This document shows positions 7,587 to 15,689 of a stretch of DNA of 64,000 nucleotides, one piece after another (position 1 is the first letter of the stretch; every line of letters starts with the position of its first letter). A program made the position numbers and the translations under genes. The DNA is from JBFMFR01 sp040752025. Lineage in GTDB: Bacteria > Chloroflexota > Anaerolineae > Anaerolineales > UBA4823. The stretch is taken from NCBI GenBank assembly GCA_040752025.1, contig JBFMFR010000008.1:98527-162526 (forward strand). The letters are read 5' to 3'. The notes under the pieces are model-generated. The model was not told the DNA's origin. It worked only from the letters and a program-made list of their open reading frames with translations, and searched no databases.

Positions 7587-9998
7587 GTGAAAATGGCGAT
7601 AGATATCGACCCCAACCACCAGGAAAAAATCTTGCAGCAGGCCGGGCAGCGCCTGCGCCTGCGCTGGCTGGCGCCCAACGCCCTGCGCGTGACCCACGCC
7701 TCGGGCGAGGCGGCGGATTTCCCTCCGGACCGCCCCTGGCTGGCAGACGTGCTGTTGCCCAACACGCCTCCCGGCGATGCGCCGGTCGAGCTGGATGGTG
7801 AATTTCAGGCGGGCTGCCTGCGCCTGCTGACCGCCGCCGGTGAAACCCTGCTGGCCGAAGCGCGCCCGCCGCGCCAGGGGATGAAGCGCCGCCGCCCCTA
7901 CCTTTCCGTGGACATCCCCAAGACAGTCGTGCGCCTGGGGCTGGAGCGCGTCGAAGCCGGCGTGGCGCTGGCCCTGCGTTTGCAGCCCGAGGAAGCCTTC
8001 TACGGCTGGGGGGAGTGGTTCGACGCCTTCCGCCGCCGGTCGGGCGGCCTGCGACTGCGCATCCGCGACGCCATCGCCCTGCTGCAAGGGCATGAGACCT
8101 ATTCCGCCATCCCGATCTTCTTCAGCAGCCGCGGTTATGCTTTCTGGCTGCTGAACAGCCATACCAGCCGTTGGAAGATCGCTCCCGGGACCTCTGCAGG
8201 GGCAGATCGTTTGATGGAAATCGAGGCGGACGGGCCAGGCGCCGATTACGTGGTGATCTACGGGCCGGGTTTTAAGCGCATCCTGGAAACCTACACGGCC
8301 CTGAGCGGGCGCCCGCCGCTGCTGCCGCGCTGGGCTTTCGGCCTGTGGGTTACCTCCTACCCGCAGGGCGACCAGGAAGAAGTGCTGGCCTACGTGCGCC
8401 AGCACCGCCAGCGCCAGATCCCTCTGGACGCGGTCATCCTGGATTACCATTGGGAAGAGGCTTTCCACAACTTCCGCTGGCGGCGCTCGCTCTTCCCCGA
8501 CCCGCAGAGATTGATCGACGAGTTGAAGGCGCAGGGCGTGCGCCTGGGGTTGATCCTGACGCCCTTCCTCAACCGCCGCCAGCGCCCCTGGCAGAAGACC
8601 CTGCTCCAGGCGCTGGCCCACAACCTGCCGCCAGGTTTAGAGAAAGACGACGAGCGCGCCCTGCCCGAGTACGCCGAAGCGCAGGAGAAGGGCTACCTGG
8701 CCCACGGCGACGCCCGCTGGTGGTTCGGGGCGGGCGGCATGCCGGACTTCACCAACCCGGCCGCGGCGGCTTGGTGGAACGCGCGGATGCGCCCGCTGTA
8801 CGATCAGGGCGTGGACTTTTTCAAGAATGACGACGGCGAGTACCTGCCCGAAGACGCCCGCAGCGCCACGGGCATGCAAGGGGGCGAGTACCATAACCTG
8901 TACGGTTTCTATTACGGCAAGGCGCTGTTCGAAGGCCGGGCAGAGACGGCCGAGCGCCCGATGATCTACGCCCGCTCCGTCTGGGCCGGCTCGCAGCGCT
9001 ACCCGGCCCTGTTCCTGGGCGACCAGAAGGCCACTTTCCAGGGCATGCGCTCCGCCCTGCGGGCCGGGCTGAACCTGGGCCTGCTGGGCTTCGCCTACTG
9101 GACCGCAGACGTTTTCGGCCTGGATGGCAAGACTATCCCCGAAACGCACATGCGCTACGCCCAGTGGGCGCTGCTGGCCCCCGTGGCGCGCTACTTCTAC
9201 CGCCCGGCGCACATCGATGATACGCGCTTCCCCTGGTCGCACGGGTCGCAGGTGGAAGACAACTTTCGCAGGTACACAGAGCTGCGCTACCGCTTGCTGC
9301 CTTATTACCTCTACCTGGCCTGGCAGGCCCAGCGCCGCGGGCTGCCCATCCTTCGCCCGTTGATCCTGGAATACCAGGACGACCCGCGCCTGGCGGGCGT
9401 GGATGACCAGGCGATGCTGGGCTCCGGCCTGCTGCTCTGCCCGGTGCTGGAGGCCGGAGCCATGGCGCGCAAGATCCGCCTGCCGGCCGGCGCCTGGCAC
9501 GATTTCTGGACGGAGCAAAGCTGGCAGGGGCCGGGCGAGATCGATTACCCGGCTCCGCTGGAGCGCCTGCCGCTGCTGGTGCGCGGCGGGACGGTCCTGC
9601 CGCTGGGGCCGGTGATGCAGCATATCCCTGGCGAGGGCGGCTCAGCCGGCGCTTTCGACCCGCTGCAGTTCCACATCTGGCCGCCATACCCGGCCGAGGG
9701 CTGGCTGTACGAGGACGACGGGTACACGCAGGCCTACAATGAGGGCGCTTACGCCCTGACGCATGTCACCGTGGAGCCCGGCGAGGCGGGCCTGCGCCTG
9801 AAGCTGGCCGCTGCCCAGGGCGATTTTCCCGGCCTGCCCTCACAGCGCCGGGTGGAACTGGTGCTCCACCGCCAGCCCGCGCCGCATCGTGTGCGGGTGG
9901 ATGGGGTGGAAACAACGGAGTGGCTTTATCAGAACGGCGAATTGACCATCCCGTTGGTGTGCCCGACGCGCCGGGATGTGGTGGTTGAGGTGGCATAG
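7587..9998 (+). CDS. Glycoside hydrolase family 31 (alpha-glycosidase)
   Basis: A protein of about 803 residues (GTG 7587 touches the previous stop; ATG 7593 is an alternative). It has a beta-sandwich N-terminal part (PEEAFYGWGEWFDAF), a (beta/alpha)8 barrel and C-terminal beta domains. The nucleophile motif reads FFKNDDGEYLP, the GH31 KxDxGE-type site. Downstream RSVWAGSQRYP and LGDQ mark the acid/base region. Family enzymes include alpha-glucosidase and alpha-xylosidase. No signal peptide is visible, so it probably works in the cytosol on sugars imported by the adjacent transporter. Confidence 0.88.
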   Translation: MKMAIDIDPNHQEKILQQAGQRLRLRWLAPNALRVTHASGEAADFPPDRPWLADVLLPNTPPGDAPVELDGEFQAGCLRLLTAAGETLLAEARPPRQGMKRRRPYLSVDIPKTVVRLGLERVEAGVALALRLQPEEAFYGWGEWFDAFRRRSGGLRLRIRDAIALLQGHETYSAIPIFFSSRGYAFWLLNSHTSRWKIAPGTSAGADRLMEIEADGPGADYVVIYGPGFKRILETYTALSGRPPLLPRWAFGLWVTSYPQGDQEEVLAYVRQHRQRQIPLDAVILDYHWEEAFHNFRWRRSLFPDPQRLIDELKAQGVRLGLILTPFLNRRQRPWQKTLLQALAHNLPPGLEKDDERALPEYAEAQEKGYLAHGDARWWFGAGGMPDFTNPAAAAWWNARMRPLYDQGVDFFKNDDGEYLPEDARSATGMQGGEYHNLYGFYYGKALFEGRAETAERPMIYARSVWAGSQRYPALFLGDQKATFQGMRSALRAGLNLGLLGFAYWTADVFGLDGKTIPETHMRYAQWALLAPVARYFYRPAHIDDTRFPWSHGSQVEDNFRRYTELRYRLLPYYLYLAWQAQRRGLPILRPLILEYQDDPRLAGVDDQAMLGSGLLLCPVLEAGAMARKIRLPAGAWHDFWTEQSWQGPGEIDYPAPLERLPLLVRGGTVLPLGPVMQHIPGEGGSAGAFDPLQFHIWPPYPAEGWLYEDDGYTQAYNEGAYALTHVTVEPGEAGLRLKLAAAQGDFPGLPSQRRVELVLHRQPAPHRVRVDGVETTEWLYQNGELTIPLVCPTRRDVVVEVA

Positions 9999-10033
9999 CA
10001 TGCGGTGCAAGCTGTTATTAGCCCCTCAGAGTG

Positions 10034-10042
10034 TGCTAAAAT
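10034..10042 (+). promoter_or_regulatory. Putative extended -10 promoter
   Basis: TGCTAAAAT is an extended -10 (TGn plus a TATAAT-like hexamer) 18 bases upstream of the ATG at 10060. Only a weak -35 is visible. It would drive the two small genes that follow. Confidence 0.4.
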
Positions 10043-10059
10043 AGAACACGGAGGCTGTT

Positions 10060-10278
10060 ATGAATCTGCATGATGTTCTGGCGGACATTCATTCTCTTGA
10101 AGAGGATTTGTTAGCTTATGAGCGCAAATACGGCGTGCGCTCAGAGACTTTTTATGCAGCCTACACCAGCGGCGAAGAGCCAGAAGATGAAGCCTGGGTG
10201 CTGGATTTCACTGGCTGGGCGAGCGTTTACCAGACCTGGTTGGAACGCCAGGCAGATTATCGCAATCTGCAAATATGA
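10060..10278 (+). CDS. Small acidic protein, first of an overlapping pair
   Basis: A 72-residue acidic helical protein (LEEDLLAYERKYGVRSETFYAAY, then tryptophan-rich DFTGWASVYQTWLERQ). GGAGGC precedes the ATG. Its stop overlaps the start of the next gene by four bases (ATGA), so the two are translationally coupled. Size, coupling and composition resemble type II toxin-antitoxin-like modules widespread in cyanobacteria and Chloroflexota, but no family can be named with confidence. Which partner would be toxic is unknown. Confidence 0.65.
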   Translation: MNLHDVLADIHSLEEDLLAYERKYGVRSETFYAAYTSGEEPEDEAWVLDFTGWASVYQTWLERQADYRNLQI

Positions 10279-10493
10279 AAAAGCACGCTGATTACGAATT
10301 ACGCCAGGAATATGATCTCTCGCAAATGACAATTTTGCCCAGGGGACGTTTTGATCCAAAACGCAGGGTTGGGAGCAATGTGGTTGTGCTGGATGCAGAT
10401 ATAGCTAAAGCATTTCCAAGTGATGAGGCGGTGAACGAAGCGCTGCGTTTGCTGTTGAAGGCGAGTGATCTGATGCACAGCGCATCTGGATAA
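10275..10493 (+). CDS. Small basic protein, second of an overlapping pair
   Basis: A 72-residue protein (ELRQEYDLSQMTILPRGRF, later VVVLDADIAKAFPSDEAVNEALRLLL). The first half resembles the YDFS..RGKF-type N-terminus of small antitoxin-like proteins. The second half, a beta strand followed by helices, fits a ribbon-helix-helix-like DNA-binding fold. It shares ATGA with the upstream gene. Antitoxin or autorepressor is a reasonable guess but unproven. Confidence 0.6.
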   Translation: MKKHADYELRQEYDLSQMTILPRGRFDPKRRVGSNVVVLDADIAKAFPSDEAVNEALRLLLKASDLMHSASG

Positions 10494-10575
10494 CAGGGGC
10501 CATGCCACTTTTGTTGGGATCGATAGGCAATTTTCTGTATATTCGATACGGATACAACTTGCCGGAGGTAGGGCC

Positions 10576-12207
10576 ATGCCACTCTCAACAGGTCAAATTC
10601 TGCATAACCGCTATCGCGTCGTCAAGCTGCTCGGCCAGGGCGGGTACGGGGCGGTGTACCGCGCCTGGGATCTGTCCCTCAAGCAGCCCTGCGCCGTCAA
10701 GGAAAACCTGGACGCCAGCCCGCAGGCCCAGCGCCAGTTCGAGCGCGAGGCCACCATCCTGGCCGGCCTGCGCCATTCGCACCTGCCGCGCGTCACCGAT
10801 TATTTCTTCCTGCCTGGCCAGGGCCAGTACCTGGGGATGGACTTCATCGATGGCTACAACCTGGCCGAGGCCGTGGCGCAGAACGGCGGCCCGCTGCCCG
10901 AGAGCCGCGCCCTGCAGTGGGTCGAGCAGGTGTGCAGCGCTTTGATCTACCTGCACGAGCAGAGCCCGCCCATCATCCACCGCGACATCAAGCCGCAGAA
11001 TATCATCATCACCCCTGGCGGGCAGGCCATCCTGGTCGATTTCGGCATCTCCAAAATTTTCGACCCCGTGCTCAGCACCACCGGCGGGGCGCGCGGCGTC
11101 ACCCCGGGCTTCTCGCCGCCCGAGCAGTACGGGCGCGCCCGCACCGACCCGCGCAGCGACCTGTACGCTCTGGCTGCCACGCTGTACTACCTGCTCACCG
11201 CCCAGGAGCCGCCGGACGCCATCGAGCGCCTGGTGCATCACGCCCCGCTGGCACCGCCGCGCCAGCACAGCCCCGCCATCTCTCCGGCGGTCGAGCAGGC
11301 TATGCTGCGCGCCCTGGAGACCGACAGCCAGGATCGCTTCGCCACGGTCAAAGAGTTCCGCCAGGCCCTGGAGGGGCAGGAGGCTGCGCCGCCCTCTGTG
11401 CAACTGCAGCAGCCCGCACCCACCCCGGTGGTTTCGCAAACCTGGTCACCGCCAGTCCTGGAAACTGCTAAGGCTGCACCTATGCAGCGCCCTGGCGATG
11501 TGACCGGCGTGGCTACATATAGTATTGTAACCAGCGTTGCAGCAACTGGCCTGGCGATAGCTATTGGTGAACTGACTGGCCTGGCGATAATGATCTTCGT
11601 GGCAGGGTTGTTAGGGTTGATTGGCGGTATCCTGATGCTGCTGCGCAAGGAGCTGGGTCGACGGTTGGGCCTGGCTTTCCTGGGATTGCTGGTGTTTGCA
11701 GGCGTTCTAATGGGTGCAGAATTCGCGGATTCGATAGTGTATTATAGCTCTCCCCGTATTGGCTGGTACTTTAGCGAAAGCTCATTTCTGCTAGTTCTTG
11801 TAACGTTATTGGTGATCTGGATCAGCATTTACTGTTTCTCCTATTTGCTCTCTCCCCTTGTTTTGGATTACTTCCAACCGGCCGCTGCGCCGCATAAGCC
11901 TGACCCAGGCAAGGCTTTGAATCTTGTTGGCTGGCTTCACATCGTGTTGGGTTTCTGGCTGGTGGCACCCATATTCATCGGCATCGGCATGCTGGCTCGG
12001 CAAAACAAGCGTATGTGGTGGATGGCAATAATCGCGCTGTTAATTCTCTGCCTGGCTGCTCTGGGCCTGGCTGGATGGGTTTTTTATGACTCCGATTACC
12101 AGCCTATCGATGGAATACTAACGGGCCTGGGATTGTTGGTCCTGACTCTCGAATCCCACGTTTGGCTCTACCTGCGCCGCCCGGAAGTCTGGCAGGTGTA
12201 CCCTTAG
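10576..12207 (+). CDS. Ser/Thr protein kinase with C-terminal membrane domain
   Basis: A 543-residue protein. Residues about 10-265 form a complete Hanks kinase (glycine loop GQGGYGAVY, CAVKENL lysine, HRDIKPQN, DFG, FSPPEQYG). A Pro/Thr-rich linker spans about 270-310. Residues about 315-540 hold about six hydrophobic segments instead of the usual PASTA or other extracellular sensor. The kinase domain therefore faces the cytosol while the signal input is a polytopic membrane module of unknown fold. The membrane part is visibly less GC-rich than the kinase, suggesting a composite origin. The next gene, DegV, is convergent with a 23-base gap. Confidence 0.9.
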   Translation: MPLSTGQILHNRYRVVKLLGQGGYGAVYRAWDLSLKQPCAVKENLDASPQAQRQFEREATILAGLRHSHLPRVTDYFFLPGQGQYLGMDFIDGYNLAEAVAQNGGPLPESRALQWVEQVCSALIYLHEQSPPIIHRDIKPQNIIITPGGQAILVDFGISKIFDPVLSTTGGARGVTPGFSPPEQYGRARTDPRSDLYALAATLYYLLTAQEPPDAIERLVHHAPLAPPRQHSPAISPAVEQAMLRALETDSQDRFATVKEFRQALEGQEAAPPSVQLQQPAPTPVVSQTWSPPVLETAKAAPMQRPGDVTGVATYSIVTSVAATGLAIAIGELTGLAIMIFVAGLLGLIGGILMLLRKELGRRLGLAFLGLLVFAGVLMGAEFADSIVYYSSPRIGWYFSESSFLLVLVTLLVIWISIYCFSYLLSPLVLDYFQPAAAPHKPDPGKALNLVGWLHIVLGFWLVAPIFIGIGMLARQNKRMWWMAIIALLILCLAALGLAGWVFYDSDYQPIDGILTGLGLLVLTLESHVWLYLRRPEVWQVYP

Positions 12208-12230
12208 TTTGACTCGCTAGGGGCGCGCCT

Positions 12231-13115
12231 CTATCCGAGCGATTCGGCGCTGGGGATATCGGTGCTTTTATAGCAGGTGAAGCCCAACGTGCCTGGCCCG
12301 GCGTGCGTGCCGATCACCGGCCCGGCTTCCACGGTGTGCATCTCGGCGCAGTTGAAGCGCGCCGAGATTTGCTCGGCCAGGTCGCGCGCCTCCTCCGCTG
12401 CATCGCAGTGCAGCACGGCGGCGTGGATTTCCTGGCTGCCCACCCGTTCTTCCAGCAGCTCCAGCAGGCGGGCGATGGCGCGTTTGCGCGTGCGCTGGCG
12501 CTCCAGCGGTTCGATGCGCCCATCTTTGATGTACAGGATCGGCTTGATGCTCAAAGCTGAGCCCAGGAAAGCTGTTGCGCCGCCGATGCGCCCGCCCTTG
12601 TGCAGGTACTCGAGCGTATCCACAGCGCAGATGAGCTCCAACCTGGACGCCAGGGTCTCAACCATCCGGGCGATCTGTTCGCCGCTGCGCCCTTCCCTTG
12701 CAGCGCGCAGGGCTGCCAGCGCCAGCAAGCACTGCCCCATGGACACGGATTGGGTATCGACCACGTAAATGGGGAAGTCGGGCATCTGCTGGCATGCCAT
12801 GCACGCCGAGTCGATCGTGGCGCTTAAATGGTGCGACACGGTGACGGTGACGATCTCATCGACTTGCTTGGCCAGTTCGCTGTAGACCTTCAGGAAGTCT
12901 TGCGCCGTCGGCTGGGAGGTTTTGGGCAGTTGTTTGCTCTGGCGCAGCAAGCGGTAGAATTCGTCCGAGCTCAAGTTGACCCCTGCCAGGTATTCGCCCA
13001 ACTCGAAGTTGATATAAATGGGGATGATTTCGAGACCGAGATCGTGCCCCTCGGCGGGTGTGATCGAGCAAGCTCCATCGGTTACGATGGCTATTTTTCG
13101 ATTCGCAGTTGACAT
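12231..13115 (-). CDS. DegV family fatty-acid-binding protein
   Basis: A 294-residue protein with the DegV fold signatures. The N-terminus is KIAIVTDGACSI, followed by IIPIYINF. The ligand region reads LPKTSQPTAQDF, then VTVSHHLSATIDSA. The middle block is DTLEYLHKGGRIG and the C-terminus has GPVIGTHAGPGTLG. DegV/FakB proteins bind a fatty acid and, in Firmicutes, present it to FakA kinase; no fakA is seen here. A strong AAGGAGG precedes the start on the minus strand. It is monocistronic in this window. Confidence 0.9.
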   Translation of the reverse strand: MSTANRKIAIVTDGACSITPAEGHDLGLEIIPIYINFELGEYLAGVNLSSDEFYRLLRQSKQLPKTSQPTAQDFLKVYSELAKQVDEIVTVTVSHHLSATIDSACMACQQMPDFPIYVVDTQSVSMGQCLLALAALRAAREGRSGEQIARMVETLASRLELICAVDTLEYLHKGGRIGGATAFLGSALSIKPILYIKDGRIEPLERQRTRKRAIARLLELLEERVGSQEIHAAVLHCDAAEEARDLAEQISARFNCAEMHTVEAGPVIGTHAGPGTLGFTCYKSTDIPSAESLG

Positions 13116-13305
13116 GGCAGCCTCCTTGGGTTTGGTGTGCAGCGTGTATATAGTTAAAGAACCCCATAGTGGCGCTCTCGATGCTGTGCTCTGAGTTTTA
13201 GGATGTACCAGGCGGTGGTAGAATCGTTTCCGGAAGGGATGCTTTGTTTGGTTGGAGTATTGCCTTGATCCTTTCCAGAGATCGCGGATATAACCAGAGG
13301 TTACA

Positions 13306-14067
13306 TTGGCATTAACCCATAGAGCATTTCTGTTCGACTCACAGGCTTTCCGAGAGAAAGCAGCGCCGCTGGTTGCTGCCCTGGATTCGGGGACTGCTAG
13401 ACCTTTGTTCGAGGTGGCTTTACAAGCCCTGAGTCAGGCTGATCAAGATCGCTGGATTTTGAGCGAATACGGAAGCAGTTTGTTTGACATCCACAAGTTG
13501 AATTTCGTTGGGCTCCCTTTGAAGGAGCCCGTGGAAGAGCGCCTCGAGAATCCCTCCAGGATCGACTCCGAGGATATCGGTTATTGGTTTCTCCTGGTGT
13601 TTTCCACTTTTTTACGAAGGCACATCGGAATCGGGGTCGATTTCTCAATCTTGGGTTGGGCCCTCAGTAAGTTGGGATGGAAGCCGAAAACGGTGCGGTT
13701 ATTGTTCGATGGCACACCAACGAGTGTTTTGCTGAAATCCACGAGCCAGCGGCAGCCCAGGCTGCTCTCCGGATTGGAACCCTATTGGTTTTGGATAAGG
13801 CCATCTCACTCCCAAGGTGGCGGAGGCTGGCTTTCAAAGGCGCAAATATCGGAATTACGCGATCGACTGCAACTGGCAGGCGAACCGCTGCGGAACTTTG
13901 ATCCTGAGCGTTTCGGTGATCGTTGGGGGCTTATGCCTATTACTGTGCCGGATGGGCAGTATGACTATCTGAAGCGATTGCATGCAGCTTACGAACGCGC
14001 CAATCAGATGTTGGCAGTCGCTCAACAGGAAAATAGTGATTTGTACATGCTGCGCACCTACACTTAA
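13306..14067 (+). CDS. Hypothetical protein, 253 residues
   Basis: The reading frame begins at TTG 13306 with AGAGG six bases upstream. The product is soluble, with mixed helices and strands (DIGYWFLLVFSTFLRRHIGIGV; LEPYWFWIRPSHSQGGGGW), and has no recognised motif. It is less GC-rich than the surrounding genes and uses rarer codons, consistent with transfer. The gene at 14083 follows after 15 bases on the same strand, so the two probably form a pair, conceivably toxin/immunity-like. That is a guess from size and context only. Confidence 0.6.
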   Translation: MALTHRAFLFDSQAFREKAAPLVAALDSGTARPLFEVALQALSQADQDRWILSEYGSSLFDIHKLNFVGLPLKEPVEERLENPSRIDSEDIGYWFLLVFSTFLRRHIGIGVDFSILGWALSKLGWKPKTVRLLFDGTPTSVLLKSTSQRQPRLLSGLEPYWFWIRPSHSQGGGGWLSKAQISELRDRLQLAGEPLRNFDPERFGDRWGLMPITVPDGQYDYLKRLHAAYERANQMLAVAQQENSDLYMLRTYT

Positions 14068-14082
14068 TTCGATAGGAATCAC

Positions 14083-14553
14083 TTGGCAATGATGGTTGAT
14101 ATGAAACCTGAACGAGATGTGCATCTGACACCATTTGAACGCGAAGTGCTGAATTGGCTGCTAAACGGGGATAACGCTGTGCTGCATGCACTTCGCCAGC
14201 AGCTTTCTTGCGCGGAAATTGTTTCGAGGGAACATACCGGCGTAGGTTTTTACCTGTCTATTATGGTTCCCGATCGGGTCGAGGAACTGGATGTAGATTT
14301 CCCTATGAAGCCGAATTTCTGTTTTGGCGATGTCGAGGCGGATATCGATTTCCTTGAGCACGGCGCTGGCTTTTTGCTCTGGGTGGAGAATGGGCGGCTA
14401 AGCTGTTTAGAAGGATATACTTACGGCGACAACTGGCCAATCCGGGAAGTGGAAAGGTTTCAGCTTCGTTATATTGGCGGGGAACGCAGTTTAGAGGAGC
14501 TGAGGCGAATTTGGGAACGGCCTCTTGGCCCGAGTGAGTTTACCCAAGTTTAG
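14083..14553 (+). CDS. Hypothetical protein, possible immunity-type
   Basis: A 154-156-residue protein. The frame can start at TTG 14083 or ATG 14089. It begins LTPFEREVLNWLLNGD and ends RSLEELRRIWERP, with a beta-rich acidic middle (NFCFGDVEADIDFL). Small acidic proteins of this shape occur beside polymorphic toxins and in phage-related islands, but I cannot assign a family. Its GC content is lower than its neighbours, like the gene before it. It converges with the amidohydrolase gene. Confidence 0.6.
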   Translation: MAMMVDMKPERDVHLTPFEREVLNWLLNGDNAVLHALRQQLSCAEIVSREHTGVGFYLSIMVPDRVEELDVDFPMKPNFCFGDVEADIDFLEHGAGFLLWVENGRLSCLEGYTYGDNWPIREVERFQLRYIGGERSLEELRRIWERPLGPSEFTQV

Positions 14554-14592
14554 CTCTCTACCAATGTTCCGTCACTGCGATACAGGCGACGG

Positions 14593-15408
14593 TCAGCGAT
14601 GCCCAAGATGCGGTTGCCGTGGGCGACGATCACCTCGCTCGGCCAAACAGACGAGGTCCTGGCGGGACTGGTCCAGGTACCAGTTGGAGACCTGCGACAG
14701 GTCCAGCTCCTGGCGAGCGATTTCGAGGCCGGGCGAGACGATCTCACACAGCACCTGCCCGCTGGGTGCAACGGCCAGGGTTGGGCTTTTCTGCTGGTCA
14801 GCGGCGCAGTTGGCGCTGAGCACGTAGCGCTGGTTTTCGGCAGCCCGGCTGACCAGGTGGCTGCGCCAGACGGGCTGTTCGTGCGAACTGCCGGTGGCGT
14901 TGTTTAGATGCAGGATGACCTGGGCGCCCTGGCGCGCCAGCCAGCCCCACTGCTCGGGGAATTTCAGCTCGCGGCAGAGCTGCACGCCCAGGCAGAACTC
15001 GCCCGCCGGCGTGCTCAGGCGGTAGACGGGCAGCTCGTCGCCGGGGGTGAAGACGCCGCGCTCGTGGGTTGCCAGGTTGGTTTTGCGGTAGACCAGGCGC
15101 TCGCCTTGCGGGGTGAAGCCGCAGGCGGTGTTGTACCAACGCTGATCTTCATACAGGCAGGCGCCGACCCACAGGAATACCTGCCGTTGGCGGGCAGCCT
15201 GCTGGAGCTGCGCCAGGGCGTCTTGCAGCTCGTCCATTTGCAGGCCATCCAGGAAAGTCAGGTCATCGCAATAGCCCGAAAGCGAGCCTTCCGGGGTGAG
15301 CAGCAGTTCTCCTGGGCGGGCCTGCTCCAGGATAGCGAGCAGGCTGGCCAGGTTGCGCTGGATGGCGAGCGAGACGGGGAATTGGGCGATCAGGGCGGTG
15401 AGGTGCAT
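14593..15408 (-). CDS. Carbon-nitrogen hydrolase (nitrilase superfamily), tail possibly frameshifted
   Basis: A 271-residue protein with the nitrilase triad: Glu in LLTPEGSLSGY near residue 40, Lys in VYRKTNLATHERGVF near 110, and Cys in GVQLCRELKFPEQ near 145. The family hydrolyses amides or nitriles; the substrate is unknown. The last 18 residues (from LAERGDRRPRQ) look unnatural. A +1 shifted frame over the same DNA reads VIVAHGNRILGIADRRLYR and ends at TAA 14550-14552. That tail resembles a genuine C-terminus, so a one-base indel near 14640-14650 is suspected. The gene is transcribed divergently from GH51. Confidence 0.8.
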   Translation of the reverse strand: MHLTALIAQFPVSLAIQRNLASLLAILEQARPGELLLTPEGSLSGYCDDLTFLDGLQMDELQDALAQLQQAARQRQVFLWVGACLYEDQRWYNTACGFTPQGERLVYRKTNLATHERGVFTPGDELPVYRLSTPAGEFCLGVQLCRELKFPEQWGWLARQGAQVILHLNNATGSSHEQPVWRSHLVSRAAENQRYVLSANCAADQQKSPTLAVAPSGQVLCEIVSPGLEIARQELDLSQVSNWYLDQSRQDLVCLAERGDRRPRQPHLGHR

Positions 15409-15507
15409 GGCGGCCTGGCGCTATTGTACCCCACTGCCTGGGCGAAAACGGCACGATTGGCGCGCCAAAAAGCCAGAATCATGATTTAATAGTGTTATCC
15501 TTATTGA

Positions 15508-15643
15508 CTGACAGATTTTATCTTTCACCACGAAGAACACCAAGAACACAAAGATTTTTCGAAAAAAACTCCGTGAACTCCGTGGTTTCTCTGTGGTCTC
15601 CGTGTTAATGCACAGATCAAGCCCTCCGCATAAGATTTGTCAG
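15508..15643. repeat. MITE-like element with imperfect terminal inverted repeats
   Basis: The ends 15508-15521 and 15630-15643 form 14-base inverted repeats with 12 matches. Inside lies the familiar intergenic motif built from CACCACGAAGAACACCAAG and its inverted counterpart CTCCGTGAACTCCGTGGT. Such elements are known as dispersed non-coding repeats in environmental bacteria. It has no coding capacity, and it sits between the divergent amidohydrolase and GH51 genes. Confidence 0.55.
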
Positions 15644-15689
15644 CCAATCAGAGCGTTATCACGCCAATTGGATTCACAGGAAAACCGCT

